64,000 bases of DNA, from NCBI GenBank assembly GCA_038503035.1, contig JAVSML010024722.1, positions 437,332-501,331 of the forward strand. The letters are read 5' to 3'. Both the position numbers and the translations under genes were made by a program. How positions within the stretch are numbered: position 1 is the first letter of the stretch; every line of letters starts with the position of its first letter. Shown in pieces: positions 36,901 through 49,312 of the stretch. This DNA is from Crocodylus rhombifer. Taxonomy: Eukaryota; Chordata; Crocodylia; Crocodylidae. The notes beneath the pieces are model-generated. The model searched no databases. It saw only the letters and a list, made by a program, of their open reading frames with translations, and was not told where the DNA came from.

Positions 36901-38483
36901 ATTTTATGGAATATTTTTATCATTGATTTCCCATTTTTGTTGTACCATTTATTCCTTGAACATGGAATACTAGTTTATTACATGTGGTGCAATTAATGGG
37001 TCAGTCATGTCTTAATTAGAATGTCTGTCAAGGGCCTTACAGAATCAGCCAGTATACAGCTTTAACTTCCACAACTAGTACTTATGCAAAAAGAGCACTT
37101 TTTGTTGTAAGGAAAGTAAGCTGAAGGCCTTTGCCTTTGCTGCAAAAAAGTGAGCTGGCAAGAGCAGCACCCTTTATGTGAAGGGCACTGGTGTTATCCA
37201 AGATATTTTTTTGAGTCAGTGGGAATATTATAGATCAGTATATCATTGTTCAGACCTAAAACTCTTCCACAAAGCTGCCAAGAAGGGTACTAATTACAGG
37301 CAATCATAATAGTGCCTTTTGTAGTGCTGACACCTGTTCACCAGTAAATGGTCTTCAACTACCACATTCATTTTTTACAGAGTACTGAACAGGCCATTAG
37401 CTAGTAACAACTTGTAGTCTCAAATTGAAACTGGCATTGCAATAGGTACTCATAGATAGATAATGAAAGGATCTGTAATTTGTTACCAATCCATAAGGTC
37501 CTTCAATTCATCAGAAAGCAGAGACTTAATATATGTTACCAAATAAAATACTAACAAGGAAATATTGTCCACTACCAATAAAACGTAATTCTGTATTCAC
37601 TGATATTCTTATCACATCTTTGTGCAGTATGCAGTGATGGTAGTGTTTTGTGCATTTTGTTCCTTTGGGTTTTTTCACTCAGTAGGGACCTCTTGTGGAT
37701 AAGACAAGTCTTGAATAGCTAGAAGCTTCTCTCTGCAGACTGAAGGCAGAATTCTATTTTTTTTCCCTTTTCCAAATGGAAACAAACGGCTTCTCAGTAG
37801 GAAGAGTGCCCTTTGGCTACTGTATCAATCTGAGGGCTGCTCTTGTCAAAATGCACAGTCACAAACTTGATAATGCAATACATTCCAAAAACACTATATT
37901 TCCAACCTGTTTTCCATCATTTCCTTATGGCGTCACATTTACTCAGTTCACCACATTCTTATTAATATTTTACATTTCCTTGAAAGTGATGGAATTCTAT
38001 TTTTATTACAAAAGCAACAAGAATAAATACTAATTGTTGTCAGTTATTTCCTTATGTAGTGGGAACAGTAATCTGTTCCCACAGCTTTAGGTTGCCAAGA
38101 CAAAATAATTAAATATTTTACGTATTAAAAACACCCTGTGATATTGGATAAACCCACTTTTATTTCCTTGTTTGCTATATAATAGTTGAATTAATGCATC
38201 TTGATTAAGTTGTCTAACTGTTTATGTTGTTTCTATTTGTTTTTAAATTTTCTCAACCTTAAAATATCCCATTTCTAAAATGCATCCTGTAAATCATTCA
38301 AAACCCATCACTATATAGCTATTCAACATTTTCCATTATATTTGGGTACAATATTCGGAAATCTTGTCCATGTGAAAATGACATATAGACTCTAAAATGA
38401 GAGATAAAATCTGAATGGCCCATGCCTTAGGAGTTGTCTGACTGATATTTCTCATCATTTTAGTACCTCAATAGATATACTTA
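36901..38483. other. AT-rich intron, nothing recognised
   Basis: Plain intron; the ORF at 37776-38033 has no recognisable domain. Confidence 0.45.
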
Positions 38484-38993
38484 CACGTGCACTTTAATGC
38501 GTATTTAGCTATTCTAATGCACATTAAAGCATCACAGAAAAACTGTGCGCTTTCACTAATGCACATTAAAATTGGCTAATGTGCCTTTTTCACAATGAAG
38601 GCACTAAATTTAATGTGCATTAGCAAAAGCCTACAGGCATACCTCGGAGATATTGCGGGTTTGGTTCCAGACCACCGCAATAAAGCGAATATTGCAATAA
38701 AGCGAGTCACACGAATTTTTTGGTTTCCCAGTGCATATAAAAGTTATGTTTACACTATACTGTAGTCTATTAAGTGTGCAATAGCATTATGTCTAAAAAA
38801 AAATGTAAATACCTTAATTAAAAAATACTTTATTGCTAAAAAATGCTAACCGATGGAAAAATGGCACCAATAGACTTGCTTGACGCAGGGTTGCCACAAA
38901 CCTTCAATTTGTAAAAAACGCAATATCTGCAAAGTGCAATAAAGTGAAGCGCAATAAAATGAGGTATGCCTGTATTAATGAACATGTAGATGC
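38484..38993. mobile_element. Inverted-repeat element interrupted by the Tigger1-like copy
   Basis: Left part 38484-38633 with ACACGTGCACTTTAATGCG and several CTAATGCACATTAAA words; right part 38975-38993, ATTAATGAACATGTAGATGC. Both parts together match the order seen at 34860-34925, where no insertion is present. So the mariner-type element jumped into a pre-existing copy. Confidence 0.6.
38634..38972 (-). mobile_element. Tigger1-like (pogo/Tc1-mariner) deletion element, copy 2
   Basis: A 339-base copy in the opposite orientation to 11849-12172, with TA at 38632-38633 and 38973-38974. It starts CAGGCATACCTCGGAGATAT and ends ATGAGGTATGCCTG. It shares the same internal junction (complement of GCCATTTTTCCATC-GTTAG), so both copies come from one deletion derivative, not from independent deletions. 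It keeps a duplicated TTTATTGC-CTT subrepeat near its right end that copy 1 has lost, which accounts for the 15-base length difference. Confidence 0.88.
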
Positions 38994-41900
38994 ACCTAGT
39001 GTCAACAAGCCTCAGTCAAGTATCAGGAACTATTGTTCTAGGTACCATACAGATTTATAAATAAAATCGTCCCAAGCCCTGAGAGCCTGAAGTCCAGATA
39101 ATGAGAGGATGCAAAAGGTGGAAGAAAAACACAAAGGAGAAGCTGGAGGGAAAAGTTGATAGCAATCCCGAGTGTTATTCATAAGAAACAGTAGCCCTGG
39201 GTTTCTTTCTATTCTTCATTAGAATAGGGTGTTATCTTGGCCCAGTTCCAGGACCAGTAATTATATTTTGCTTACCTAAATTCCATATGCAGTTTCAGTT
39301 ATGAATGACAGACCTTTTTCCTTTTTCTGTTAAAGAACAATGTCGCATTGCTATGCACTGATGAACTGTTACCTAGTTCCAACAGAGAAGCAGCTGCAAT
39401 TCAGTTGCTGAAGCAGTAATCCATAAATATTTCTTTTCCATGAAGAAATGAAGAAAACAATAACATTTAGATTATAACTATGCTTTATATGCTCTAAACT
39501 TTGGGGAAAAGTCATCTTTGGCACTGAAATTTTTCTGGTTGGTTTCTTCCAAAAGGCAAAGTTTAAGTAAATCACTTCAGCCTTTTGTTTGGTTTAAAAT
39601 TTACAAGGATGAATAATTTACATGTTTCCCATTTAAATATATTATGTCCACACTTTTCTTTCACACAAAATCACTCAAAAATTAAAACTTAAAACTTGAA
39701 ATTTGGCATGAAAATATTGCTCAGTAATTAACGGAGTATCCATAATCATCTTTGAAGACAGCTGGTTATAGAACAATGAAACTATAAGTGCCTGAAAAAT
39801 CACTTCTCAGCATGTTTAGTAGGCATCAGTTAAGTAGGCATCAGTTAAGAAATTTAGTACAGGCCAAAGAAGCCTCAACCCTTCATAATATCCTGCTGTT
39901 CTTTCTCCCTGCTTCACCTGCAGAGAGTTTAAGCTGGAGGGATTCTAAAAGTCTATTTCACATACACTGACATCAAAGTTAGTACCAGCACTCCAGTATT
40001 ACTGGTTCTATTACTTTTTCTCTATAGGGTTTGGCTACAAGTGTAGAAGCAGGTATACTTACACGGGTTTTATAGTACCTTAGTATCTAACTAAGTAGTC
40101 TGTCACCTACAGAAGCTTATGCTTCTTTGAACCAGTTAGTCTCTCAGGTGCCCCCTGCCCTGCCTTTCTTTACCTTAGTAAAAGAAAAATGCAGAAAGTA
40201 ATTACTTTTAAAGAAAAGATTAGACCTCATAAAATGCTGCAGAATACTACATGAACTATGGAGAAGTCTCTAAAACTACGGGCTGGATAATTTTCCTTAT
40301 ATCTATAGCTTTCTCCTATTCCACATGTTAAAGTCATGGTAGTTTTGGCAAAGCACATGGACCAGGTACAGAAGTTACACCTATCATGTGGTGGGTGCAC
40401 AGAAAGCACCCTACAGAAGTTCAGGGCACATAGAGCACTGTAAAAATGGAAGATCCTTGAATGGATGTGGTATCAGACTTTAGTGCTGTAGGTTAGAGTG
40501 TTGTGAGGAACATCTGTACCACATCTCATGATGCCTCATGGTAGGTCACATACTGCCAATATCCTACGGAGCATTGCAACACCCTGCTCATCCCCACCCC
40601 CCTACCTCCCGCCCCACAATGGGGTGGCAGTCTAGCCTAGGTCAGAGCTAGTCTCCTGTGCCCAAGCTGTGGGCTGACTTCATCCTCAGGCCATCACTGA
40701 CAACAGTCAGTGAAGCCTCTGTCCCCAGGCCTGCCCACTTCTTCTCACCAGGTAGCACAGATCCATCCACACAAAGAAAGCTGCTTATTGTTGAATTTCA
40801 TTTATTGCATGTTGCCATGGGTGCAAATGAGCAACTACTGAATGTGAGTCTGCTGCTATTTTGCTTCTGCCGACAGTTAACCTGGTTTAAGAACAGATTC
40901 ATCTGCACTGATTTCTGGCAATGGAAAAGTTTCCTAATGGAAGTAAAAAATGTACTTGAACATGCCCAAAATCTACATCAGCACACCTATGCATAATAAT
41001 ATGTAGCATCACTGCTTTCCAACTTGTCCGGGGAAACCAAATGCATGTAAAATGTAGATTGTGAGAAGCATTTACACTGCCTGTGCTCGGTAGAAGATGT
41101 AAGACCAGAAACTCATGAATCCAGGTCACAGACATGAAGTCCCAGAAAGCTTGGATGCATTCAGTGGCCTGTAAAGAAAAAGGGAGCGTTTCTCTGTTCT
41201 CATGTCTTAAAGCCAATTTTTAATAATCCTGGTCAATTAAGTAATGGTTTGGAACCACATGCACTTGATAGAACGTTGGTTCAGACAGGCTGTTATAGTT
41301 ATTTATACGCATGCTCCAGGAGTGGGATGAGGCAGTGGGGGGCAGACATTTAATTAGAGTGGCTTCAAGAGAGATTCTAAAAGGTACAAAGTAAGGACAA
41401 CCAAGCTGGGCCCCTAAATATTTATCGTCCCCCCTCCTTTTTTTTTCTTTTGGGGGGAAGACTCCTGCCATGTCCTTCATTCTCATTCAGTGCAGACTGA
41501 CTTCCCTTTTTCTTGATCACTGATTGGATACCTGTAGATGATCAACTATCTTGATTGTGTGGGTTGGGAGGGGCAAGTTGAGGCACTGAACCTCCAAGGT
41601 AGGGCAAGCTAAAAGACACCCCATGATCCTAAGACTCCATGGGCCATGGACATTTGAATTTTACAGCCCAGGTACAGTATTTGTTGCCAGAATTACATGG
41701 TATCAGCTGAAAGCTCCTGAATAATTTGAGATTTTGGAGGTGGCCTCAGCAGTGGAGGCCAGGTAACATGGGAGCAGGGACTGCAAGCCTTTGAAATAAG
41801 AGTGAGAACCATGAGCTGAGATGTGCACCCTCATGCATTGTTGCTGCTTCCATCCATCCATCTACCCTACCAGCCTTCCACCCACCCCCTGATACCCAGA

Positions 41901-42384
41901 CCATCACGCGCCCATGGACACCAAGACCCTAACAGGCACCTCCACGGGCCCTGGACAAACCTGGCCTGTCCCCCACCAACAGTCAAACATGTGGATGCAA
42001 GTGGCATTTCAGGGGAATAAAAGATCTCCTCACCATCTGGAGCAAGAAACACAGATAGTGCCAGCTCCAGATAGGGTGAATTAGAGATGTCTTCTCCCCT
42101 TACCAGCACAGTGGCTGCTGCACTGGCACAACCCACAGGACCTGTGACCATTCCTTCTGCCACTTCTCCTGATGAATCAGGTCATACACATGGATGCTGT
42201 GCAACCTATGATAGTAAGATTCACCCCAGCTCTATGCAACCATGGTGGGAACCCAGGTCCCAAGGTAAATGCAGAGTGCTTGTGGGGGAAGGGGAAGCAG
42301 AGAGAGCCAAGATCACCACAGGCCACCCCCTGCACTCATAGCTCTTTCTCAGGCCATTATGGCTGAAAAGCCCATCAAGGGATT
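38994..42384. other. Intron, mostly unrecognised
   Basis: A diverged interspersed repeat may lie at about 40085-40165 (AGAAGCTTATGCTTC, then CAGTTAGTCTCTCAGGTGCC), a phrase known from reptile repeat families, class uncertain. A 15-bp unit is duplicated at 39819-39848. From about 40600 the sequence becomes GC-richer. ORFs of 100-112 codons at 40658-41216 overlap on opposite strands and lack motifs. Confidence 0.4.
39819..39848 (+). repeat. 15-bp tandem duplication
   Basis: Two perfect copies of GTAGGCATCAGTTAA. Confidence 0.95.
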
Positions 42385-42412
42385 GGGGTTAGGGTTGGGG
42401 CTGGCTAGGGGG
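42385..42412 (+). repeat. G-quadruplex-type motif with telomere-like words
   Basis: Four G tracts (GGGG, GGG, GGGG, GGGGG) separated by TTA, TT and CTGGCTA fit the classical quadruplex pattern. It includes one TTAGGG word but is too short to be a telomere remnant. Confidence 0.8.
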
Positions 42413-44600
42413 CAGAATGCAGGGGCATTGGAGAAGGGTGAATTGATTGCTTTCCCCCAAGTCAAGGAACCCAGTAAATGCAACAGTCCCCATACCCCCA
42501 CCCCCACTCTTGGGTACTTAAGAGAGCACGTCCCATTCAATGGATTCATAAATCTGCCTAATTAACACATCCTTGCCATTTTTGTCAAGGCCATGGTGTG
42601 CTCTATGGCAGATTCAAAGCTAAGCACAGATGCTCTGAGCACTTGCATGTAAATACCCCCCAACCCAAAAGGCACTCATGGAAAGGTATTGATAGCATTT
42701 ATTGAGCTCAGCAGACAAAAGGGTAAACAGCATTTTTTTTCAGAGAGCACCCCCACATCAGAGGCAAAAAATATCATGCAGTTATGTCTGACAACTACTG
42801 CAAGAACAATAAAAAAATTCCCCCTTGTCAAAAACCTCCAGACTAACCTCCCTCCCTGCCATTTCTGGAAAGGGACATATGTGATAGAAGAATTCCTTCA
42901 TGGAAACCGGTATCTCAGCCATTAGGCTCTCACTGCCAGGATGATTCCTGGATTCCACACCTGAATAGGCTAGCAAGTGTCCCAACAGCACTTTTTTCCC
43001 TCTCCTATGATCTGATCTGTGGGTGAAGTCCGTGGGAGCTGGCTGATTCTGATTCTCATGGTGCAGGCTGTAATGACCCCTCAAGGCAATCCCCAACCCC
43101 CTGCTCATTCTTGCAGGCCCATCCTGGCCCCATACCTGCCCCCTCCACCCATGCAAGCTAAGCCTTGTCTATAGGCTCCACATCTGTGTGTGGAAGGCCA
43201 GCTTATGGCACCCAGTACGGTGAGTGTGGGATGGGTGGCCAGACATCTGTTGAGTGAATGAAAAATGTGCACAAGGTTCCAGCAAAACAAAGAGGAGATG
43301 TTACAAGCTCCAGTTGCAGCCTCTGAGCTCAGGTTGCTTACCATGGACTCCTGTTGCCAGGGGAATCAAGACTGCCTGGGGGAATGAATTGGGTGATGTA
43401 CCGGGGAAACGGACAGGCCGTGGGATGCTTACATGCAGGGTGCAAAGTCACATGATCAAGGGCGACCCATCATTTGGCAGAGACACCTTGCAGTTCAATG
43501 GAGTTGAGAAAGTCACAACACCAGGATAGGGAGTCAGTGTATACAGTCCTAGACTGCTGCTGGTAACCTTGTAGGTGCAGGACACCAGGCAGGTCCAGAT
43601 CAGTCCCAAAGGGGCCAGGAGCACTCAAAATGGGCTGAAGAGCACAGCTCCCTAGTCTATCAGGCTAGGCCAGGCCATCACTGGAACAGCATTTGGCAGC
43701 AGAGCCCAGTGGCCCGAGCTTTTCCACCACTCCACCAGAAGGCCTGGGATGGAATTCTTCTATTCCCCATGGCCCCAGTCTTGACCCAGATCCCACTGTG
43801 GGGGAGAGGGGCAGAGTAGGCAAGAATAGGCATCCCCCCTATTTTGGGTTGGCTGCCTGAAATGGCCACGGGAGACATGGTCTCAGGAGCCAAGCAGCTG
43901 GGGGGGTCTTGCGTGGGAAGGCCAGCAGTCTTTGGCATTTGGTTCGGTGATGCCTCCTGGCCTGCAGCTGTCTCATACAGATATGGGGTCCAGGATCATG
44001 CAGCTATTCAGCTCCTACAGAGAGAAGTCCCTGATCTGTGTTCAGATCCTTGAAAGTAGGGTGCCAGGTCAAAAGCTCCCTATCCTGTACCTTCCCCCCA
44101 AGGTTTCATGCTTGTTGAATTTAGGCCCTGTGGTGAATTCAAAACCCCGTGACCCCAAACTCCCTTCCAGATTCTGTTGCTCTGTTCTCAACCCTGCCTC
44201 TGACCCTGCTGCCACCAAAGGTTTGCTGTTTTGTGTTAATTAGGTGGAGGGAACATGATCAATAAGCAACAGGTTTTCTTTATTAAACACAGGAAAGGTT
44301 TTGCAACTGCAACATTTTAAACTGAGGCACTTCTCTTCCTTGCGCCTCATTTCTCCACACCCTGGTGTGTGCCCCTGAGGAAAAGTTGGGGAGAGAGAGG
44401 GCAAGGGGGATGTTGCCCAGGCAGCCTGGGTTCTGGGCTGCAGTGCCCATAACACAGAGCCTGAGAAGCCCATGGCAGGAGACCCTGGCCCAGTTCCAGG
44501 ATGTGAGCTCTTGAGCCCCTCTGGCCCTACTCATCTGGGGAGAGGTCCCAGTCCATGCAGGTGACAAGGCAGTTGGTCAGGGCTTATAGTTCTGGACAGC
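42413..44600. other. GC-richer repeat-like intron; possible further part of a Harbinger element
   Basis: Several 80-130-codon ORFs occur on both strands without recognisable domains. Because a Harbinger transposase remnant follows at 44640-44940 and no LINE motif is present, this stretch might be the rest of that element, including its second protein, but I cannot identify that protein and found no terminal repeats. Confidence 0.3.
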
Positions 44601-44639
44601 CTGCCTTGATGTGCAGCCATGGTCACAGACATCAACAGG

Positions 44640-44940
44640 GGGCTCACCCTCTCCCCAATGCCTATGTCGAATATGCATGCAATGCCAGACCCAGTCTATA
44701 GTTGAATTCATCCTTTCAGTAATCCAGCTGCCCCACCATAGGTCTTCATTAGCCAGGGCAGGATGGGGTAGGCCAGGCCCCCAATAAGGATATCATCGGT
44801 GATGAAATTGGGGGCCTCAGAAGCACAGCATCCATTCTCCATGAACCTGGGGAACAGGAAGTTGTGCAAGAAGTGGGCATTATCCTCATCAGCCATGTGA
44901 AAGTCATGAACCAGTTGTGCCCCAGATGTCTGGGTTCTGT
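44640..44940 (-). pseudogene. Harbinger (PIF) transposase fragment
   Basis: The minus strand (44708-45040 frame) reads [31 protein letters not shown], then LIGGLAYPILPWLMKTYGG. After a one-base shift near 44708 the stretch EFNYRLGLA follows. This order matches the PIF/Harbinger DDE domain: an SxHD-like block, an F-LMENG block, the GDxAYPLLPWLM block and a FNYRLSRAR block. The second catalytic aspartate of the GDxAYP motif is replaced by glycine here, and the copy is frameshifted, so it is dead. The domesticated relative HARBI1 is a different gene. The CR1 at 45085 lies immediately upstream of it and may have inserted into the transposon. Confidence 0.65.
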
Positions 44941-45084
44941 GTGTGTCCATATCCAGGGCACCTGAGTTGGGGGAGGGGAGCACATACACATACACCTGAG
45001 TGTATGGGAGGGAGGGAGGGGCAGATACACATTCACACACACAGAACCCAGGTCTCTCTCTCTCTCAATTCCCAGCTAGTGCAG

Positions 45085-45843
45085 GGGTTCCAAATAGTTA
45101 CTTTTGTAGTCTTTCTGGACTTCAGGAAGGCCTTTGACACTGTCTTCCACCCCATTCTCATTAAAAAGCTAGGCAACAAAGGCACTGATGCCTACACAGT
45201 CAGATGGATAGAAAATTGGCTGAAGGGCCACACTCAGAGTGGTGGTGGATGGGTCATATTTTACCTTGCTGACTCCAAGATAAGCATGGGCTGCCAATGC
45301 GAGGACACGGTCAGTAGACCTAACTGCACCTTGTCATCCATCCACAGATGCATCACAGGCAAGGACAAGGAGGTGATCCTCCCCCTCTATGCAACACTGG
45401 TCAGGTCACAGTCGGAGTACTGCGTCCAGTTCTGGGTGCCACACTTCAGGAGGGATGTGGACAGCATTGAGAGGGTCCAAAGGAGGGCCACTTGCATGAT
45501 CCAGGGACAGCAGGGCAGGCCGTACAAGGAAAGGCTACGGTACCTTAAACTGTTCAGCCTCCAAAGGAGAAGGCTAAGAGGGGACCTGGTGGCCATCTAT
45601 AAACTTACTAGGGGCAACCAGCAGGGAATGGAAGAGACCTTGTTCCCCCAAGTGCCTCCCAGAGTAACAAGGAGTAACAGCCATAAGTTGTTAGAGAGTA
45701 GATTCAGACTAGACATTAGAAGGCTCTACTTCACAGTCAGGATGGCTAGGATATGGAAACAACTTCCAAGGGAAATAGTGCTGGCTTCTACCTTGTGGGT
45801 CTTTATGAAGAGGCTTGACAATTACCTAGCTGGGCTCATTTGA
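45085..45843 (+). pseudogene. CR1 ORF2 fragment, open but missing the catalytic core
   Basis: An open frame (it extends upstream to an ATG at 44917 in non-CR1 sequence) reads [12 protein letters not shown] (first catalytic Asp), [16 protein letters not shown], then jumps near 45240-45270 straight to [13 protein letters not shown] and the thumb region with [17 protein letters not shown], ending DNYLAGLI and TGA. The SGVPQGSVLGP and FADD motifs are absent, so it cannot be an active polymerase. The frame is preserved across the deletion, with no stop in about 250 codons. Confidence 0.85.
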
Positions 45844-45931
45844 GCCCAGTTTTCTCTCCTGCCTACAACAGGGGGTCGGACTAGAAGATCTGCAAAGTCC
45901 CTTCCGACCCTACATCTATAAATCTATTAAT
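45085..45931 (+). mobile_element. CR1 LINE with internal deletion and complete 3' end
   Basis: Begins inside the reverse transcriptase and runs to the CR1 3' end: GGGGTCGGACTAGAAGATCT, GTCCCTTCCGACCCTACATC and the terminal CTATAAATCTATTAATC. Orientation is opposite to the CR1 at 32.3-34.7 kb. It has lost about 360 bases of the reverse transcriptase internally compared with that copy. Confidence 0.9.
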
Positions 45932-48631
45932 CAGATTCAGAGGGATGACCACAATGGCCCCGTCAGCCAATCAGGGGCAGCTTGGTCATTTGGCTCTGCT
46001 CAGGAGTCTTCAGCAGTCCAGGGATGCAAGCAAGAGCTGCCCCCCTCCCCCCGCTTTCTGCATTCAGGCCATGCAGGCAGGTTCCAAGTCCCCCCACCCT
46101 CCCTCCCCACAAGGGCCAACATGCATTCTGCTTCCTCCTGACCTAACCTTGAGCACTTCTATCACGCGCTTCTTGAATACCTGTACTTAGCCATGATGTC
46201 TGTGTGTTTCAGTGAGATTTTTAAAAACTTATTGAAATCACTGAGGGCCAGATTCTGTAGCCCTTACACTGAATAGCATTTACTTATACAAGTGGTCTTG
46301 TAATACAGCCAGTCATCCACATAAGGGCTATTTATGTGAAAAGGGCTATGGAACTGGACCCAGTGATGGCAGCAAAGTTTGCAAGTCACTTAATTCTAAC
46401 TCTTTTAACTTCAATGAGATATGAATTCTCTCCCCTTCATTTATTTCAGTGAAATATGAACCACAAAGTGAAATTGATACTAGTTAATTCATAGTATTAT
46501 ATCATGATGTTAGTATTGGGTTTAGTGCTGTTTTATATTTTTTAATAAAACCAAAGAAATGTAATACAAAAATCCACATTAATGATATGCAAATATTTCA
46601 CTTCCTCCAGCAAGATCCTACAGCAATGTTAATGTTGTTATGCTGCACACCCTGTATGGCTGTAGTACATATTTTTACTACATAAAAAATAAAGTAAAAG
46701 TAGACATACGAGAAGACAGGTTGGAGCATACTATTTGTGGAATAAGTACATTCATTTTACTGTTAGAGCCTAAATTTACACATTTCCTAGCTTTGAATTT
46801 TAATTTCTCTAACTTTTAATATTGCACTTACTAAATACATGCTATAGTCTTTATATTCAAGTTTACAGAAACACTTATTTCAATGGTAAACCAGTGCCAA
46901 TATTTACTATCTCAGAAATAAAATATAGACTTTTCTTTATGCCACTTCTGCCTGATAAATAAAGTGATAATACTGCCTTCAGCATGACAACTGATTATGC
47001 ATAATTTGTCCCATACTAAAGGATTTTCTTTTAATTTGAATTTTCTGCTCCTATCCAATCGTTATTACTGTTATTATTACCATTAATAGTGGTAACAACA
47101 ATAATAGCAATAATAATTATTATCCCATTCCTTCTAGAGTTTAGTGTTTGGATTGAGTAACATATTTTTAAATTGGGCATAACCAACTTCCACAAAAAGT
47201 TTGGCAGGGAAATCACTGCTTGTTCACTTAATTCATTTTTATTGAACTGAGTCCAAATTTTTAGCCAGGAAAAAGTTAGATATTAATCATATCTGAACAG
47301 GATCATTACATTTTCCTTCACCTACTAGAACAGCAGGGTCATTAAAGAACCATGAGAAGTTAGCTCACTTATTAATCTTTACAATTACATAAAAGTGATC
47401 ATTTTTATAGTACTTAAGAGTAGCTCTTGCCCATTACTTGAGGAGTATGTGGGAATATTTCAGTATAATATAATGTATGATTATAGATGTGACCTGTGAT
47501 GACTCATTGGTTTGTTCACTGACATACAACTCAATGTAAAAGTTATATGGTTGAGCCTGATAATCTTTAATTGTTTCATACTCTTTGTGTTCATTTATAG
47601 GGCATACCAGTAAATAGAAAGCTAGTCACTGAGATATTAATTACCTCATTATTATTTAATTATCATTATTGCATACTTAATTCATATGGAGAATTATAAC
47701 ATAATGGAAGGCATTTTATACTGCCCACTACAGTGAAGTATGAATGACAGTGAAAGCTAATGTAAGATAGAGTTAAAGAAAATCAAATCAGAAATCCTCA
47801 CTATAGATTACTATCTGGTTTCTTCTGCCTTCTCTTGCAACCACTTCTCATCTTTGACTTTGAAACCCAACAGTTTAAATTGGGTTCTTGTTTCAGTGGA
47901 CTAATCCCCTTTCATAAATCATGTTCAAGTGCTGAAATAATTTGCACATCATTTAAAGAGTATTTGCTTTGAAACATGCACCTCCAGCCCTTTTGTATAT
48001 CCTTTCTCTCTAAAGATTTGTAGTATTTGTTTTGTTCTCTGAGGTATAAAAGACCTGGGTAAACTTTATTCCTGTTGTTTCAAGATTAGTGAAATAAAAT
48101 GCATATTTATTCAACTGGGACTGAAAGGAGCTTTAGTAAAGACGATCATACATCTGACCCTTGGGAATGTTATAATACAAAATGTCTGTCTTCAAAATCT
48201 CTTTAGGTTTGTTCAAAACAGCAGTGAAGGACTTGAGTTCAAAAAAGGGCTATAAATGCATTTTTTTATAAACATTCCTTGTTCATGGAGAAGAAGAGAG
48301 ACACTATATTTTTATTAACAAAATAAACATTTACTAATATAGGAACACAATTCATGACAAATTTCATAAGATGCAAAAAGATATTAGGCACCTAAGAAAT
48401 ATTTTTCTGTGTTGATTGAACTGAAACATGCACTTTAATGACTGTCTAAAGTATGATGAAAAACATATAGAGATTACTGACGTAAGTATTTCATCCAGAG
48501 AAGTCTGAAAAAACCATGAACAATATTTTAATGGTGTAAATTTTATTTCTTTGGTAGGAGGACAAAAATATTTACTTCTGCTGTACCATTTTCAAGCCCC
48601 ATGATCAAATGGTGCTTGCACCAAGTTCATA
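45932..48631. other. Intron, nothing recognised
   Basis: 45950-46190 is C-rich and may be the other flank of the repeat entered by the CR1. 46245-46290 has a diverged repeat-like phrase (GGGCCAGATTCTGTAGCC). A run of ATT/ATTATT words is at 47060-47125. The rest is AT-rich without coding signal. Confidence 0.4.
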
Positions 48632-49312
48632 TAGGCTGCTTGTACATGCTACGGGAGTTTAATTCAATTTAGTTCTCGCTAAATTGAAATGGTGGGTTTT
48701 TTAAAATTTCAATTTAGGGAGAATTAAACTGAGCTAAACCCCCTAGGCATGTACACAAGGGTAGGGGCCCGATCCTCACCTGTCTCTTTGGCGGCTGTTG
48801 GTGGGGGAGGAGATGAGCTGCCAGCAGGCTGAGCAGTCCCTGAGCTGGGCAGCACCCACCAACTGGCATCTGGCCCAAGCAGTCCTGGGGGGCACTGCAG
48901 CCACAGAAGGAAGCACTGGCTCCCCCACAGCCTCAGGAGGGAAGCACTGGGCCTCCACACAGCTCAGGCAGGCAGGCAGGCTCTGGGGAGAAAAAAAAAA
49001 AGATCAGGGTCATTGCTTTTTTTTTTTTTCTTCAATGAAGCCTGTCTGCACAGGGTGCTGCTGGGTCCCACAGCCCCTGAGCTGTGCGAGACCTGCCAAG
49101 GCCTGAGCATGTCACCTTCCAGAGCCCCATGCGCTGTTGCACTTCATTAGGTAGCAAACTAAAACACCTCAGAGGTGTTTTATGTTGCTATGTAGTAAAG
49201 TCATTTAAAGCAGAATTCACCACCAAACATGCAAACAGCAACACCATTAAAGCTGGGTAAAGGGCATTTAAGCAGCTTTAAAGGCCAATTTTGTGGTGTG
49301 TACAAAGGCCTA
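48632..49312. mobile_element. Inverted-repeat DNA element, TA-flanked, about 680 bp
   Basis: Left end TAGGCTGCTTGTACATGC and complement of the right end TAGGCCTTTGTACACACC are imperfect inverted repeats. Both sides are flanked by TA/TATA, compatible with a mariner-like or other TA-targeting element, but the superfamily is not established. The middle has an A run (about 48990-49000) and a T run (49018-49030) that could pair. Internal ORFs on both strands lack domains. Confidence 0.6.

Noticed and set aside
42385..42412. Interstitial telomere repeat
   Set aside because: Only one exact TTAGGG word; better described as a quadruplex-type motif.
44917..45843. 308-codon ORF as a host gene
   Set aside because: Residues from about 45090 on are CR1 reverse-transcriptase sequence followed by a CR1 3' end; the first part is unrelated flanking sequence.
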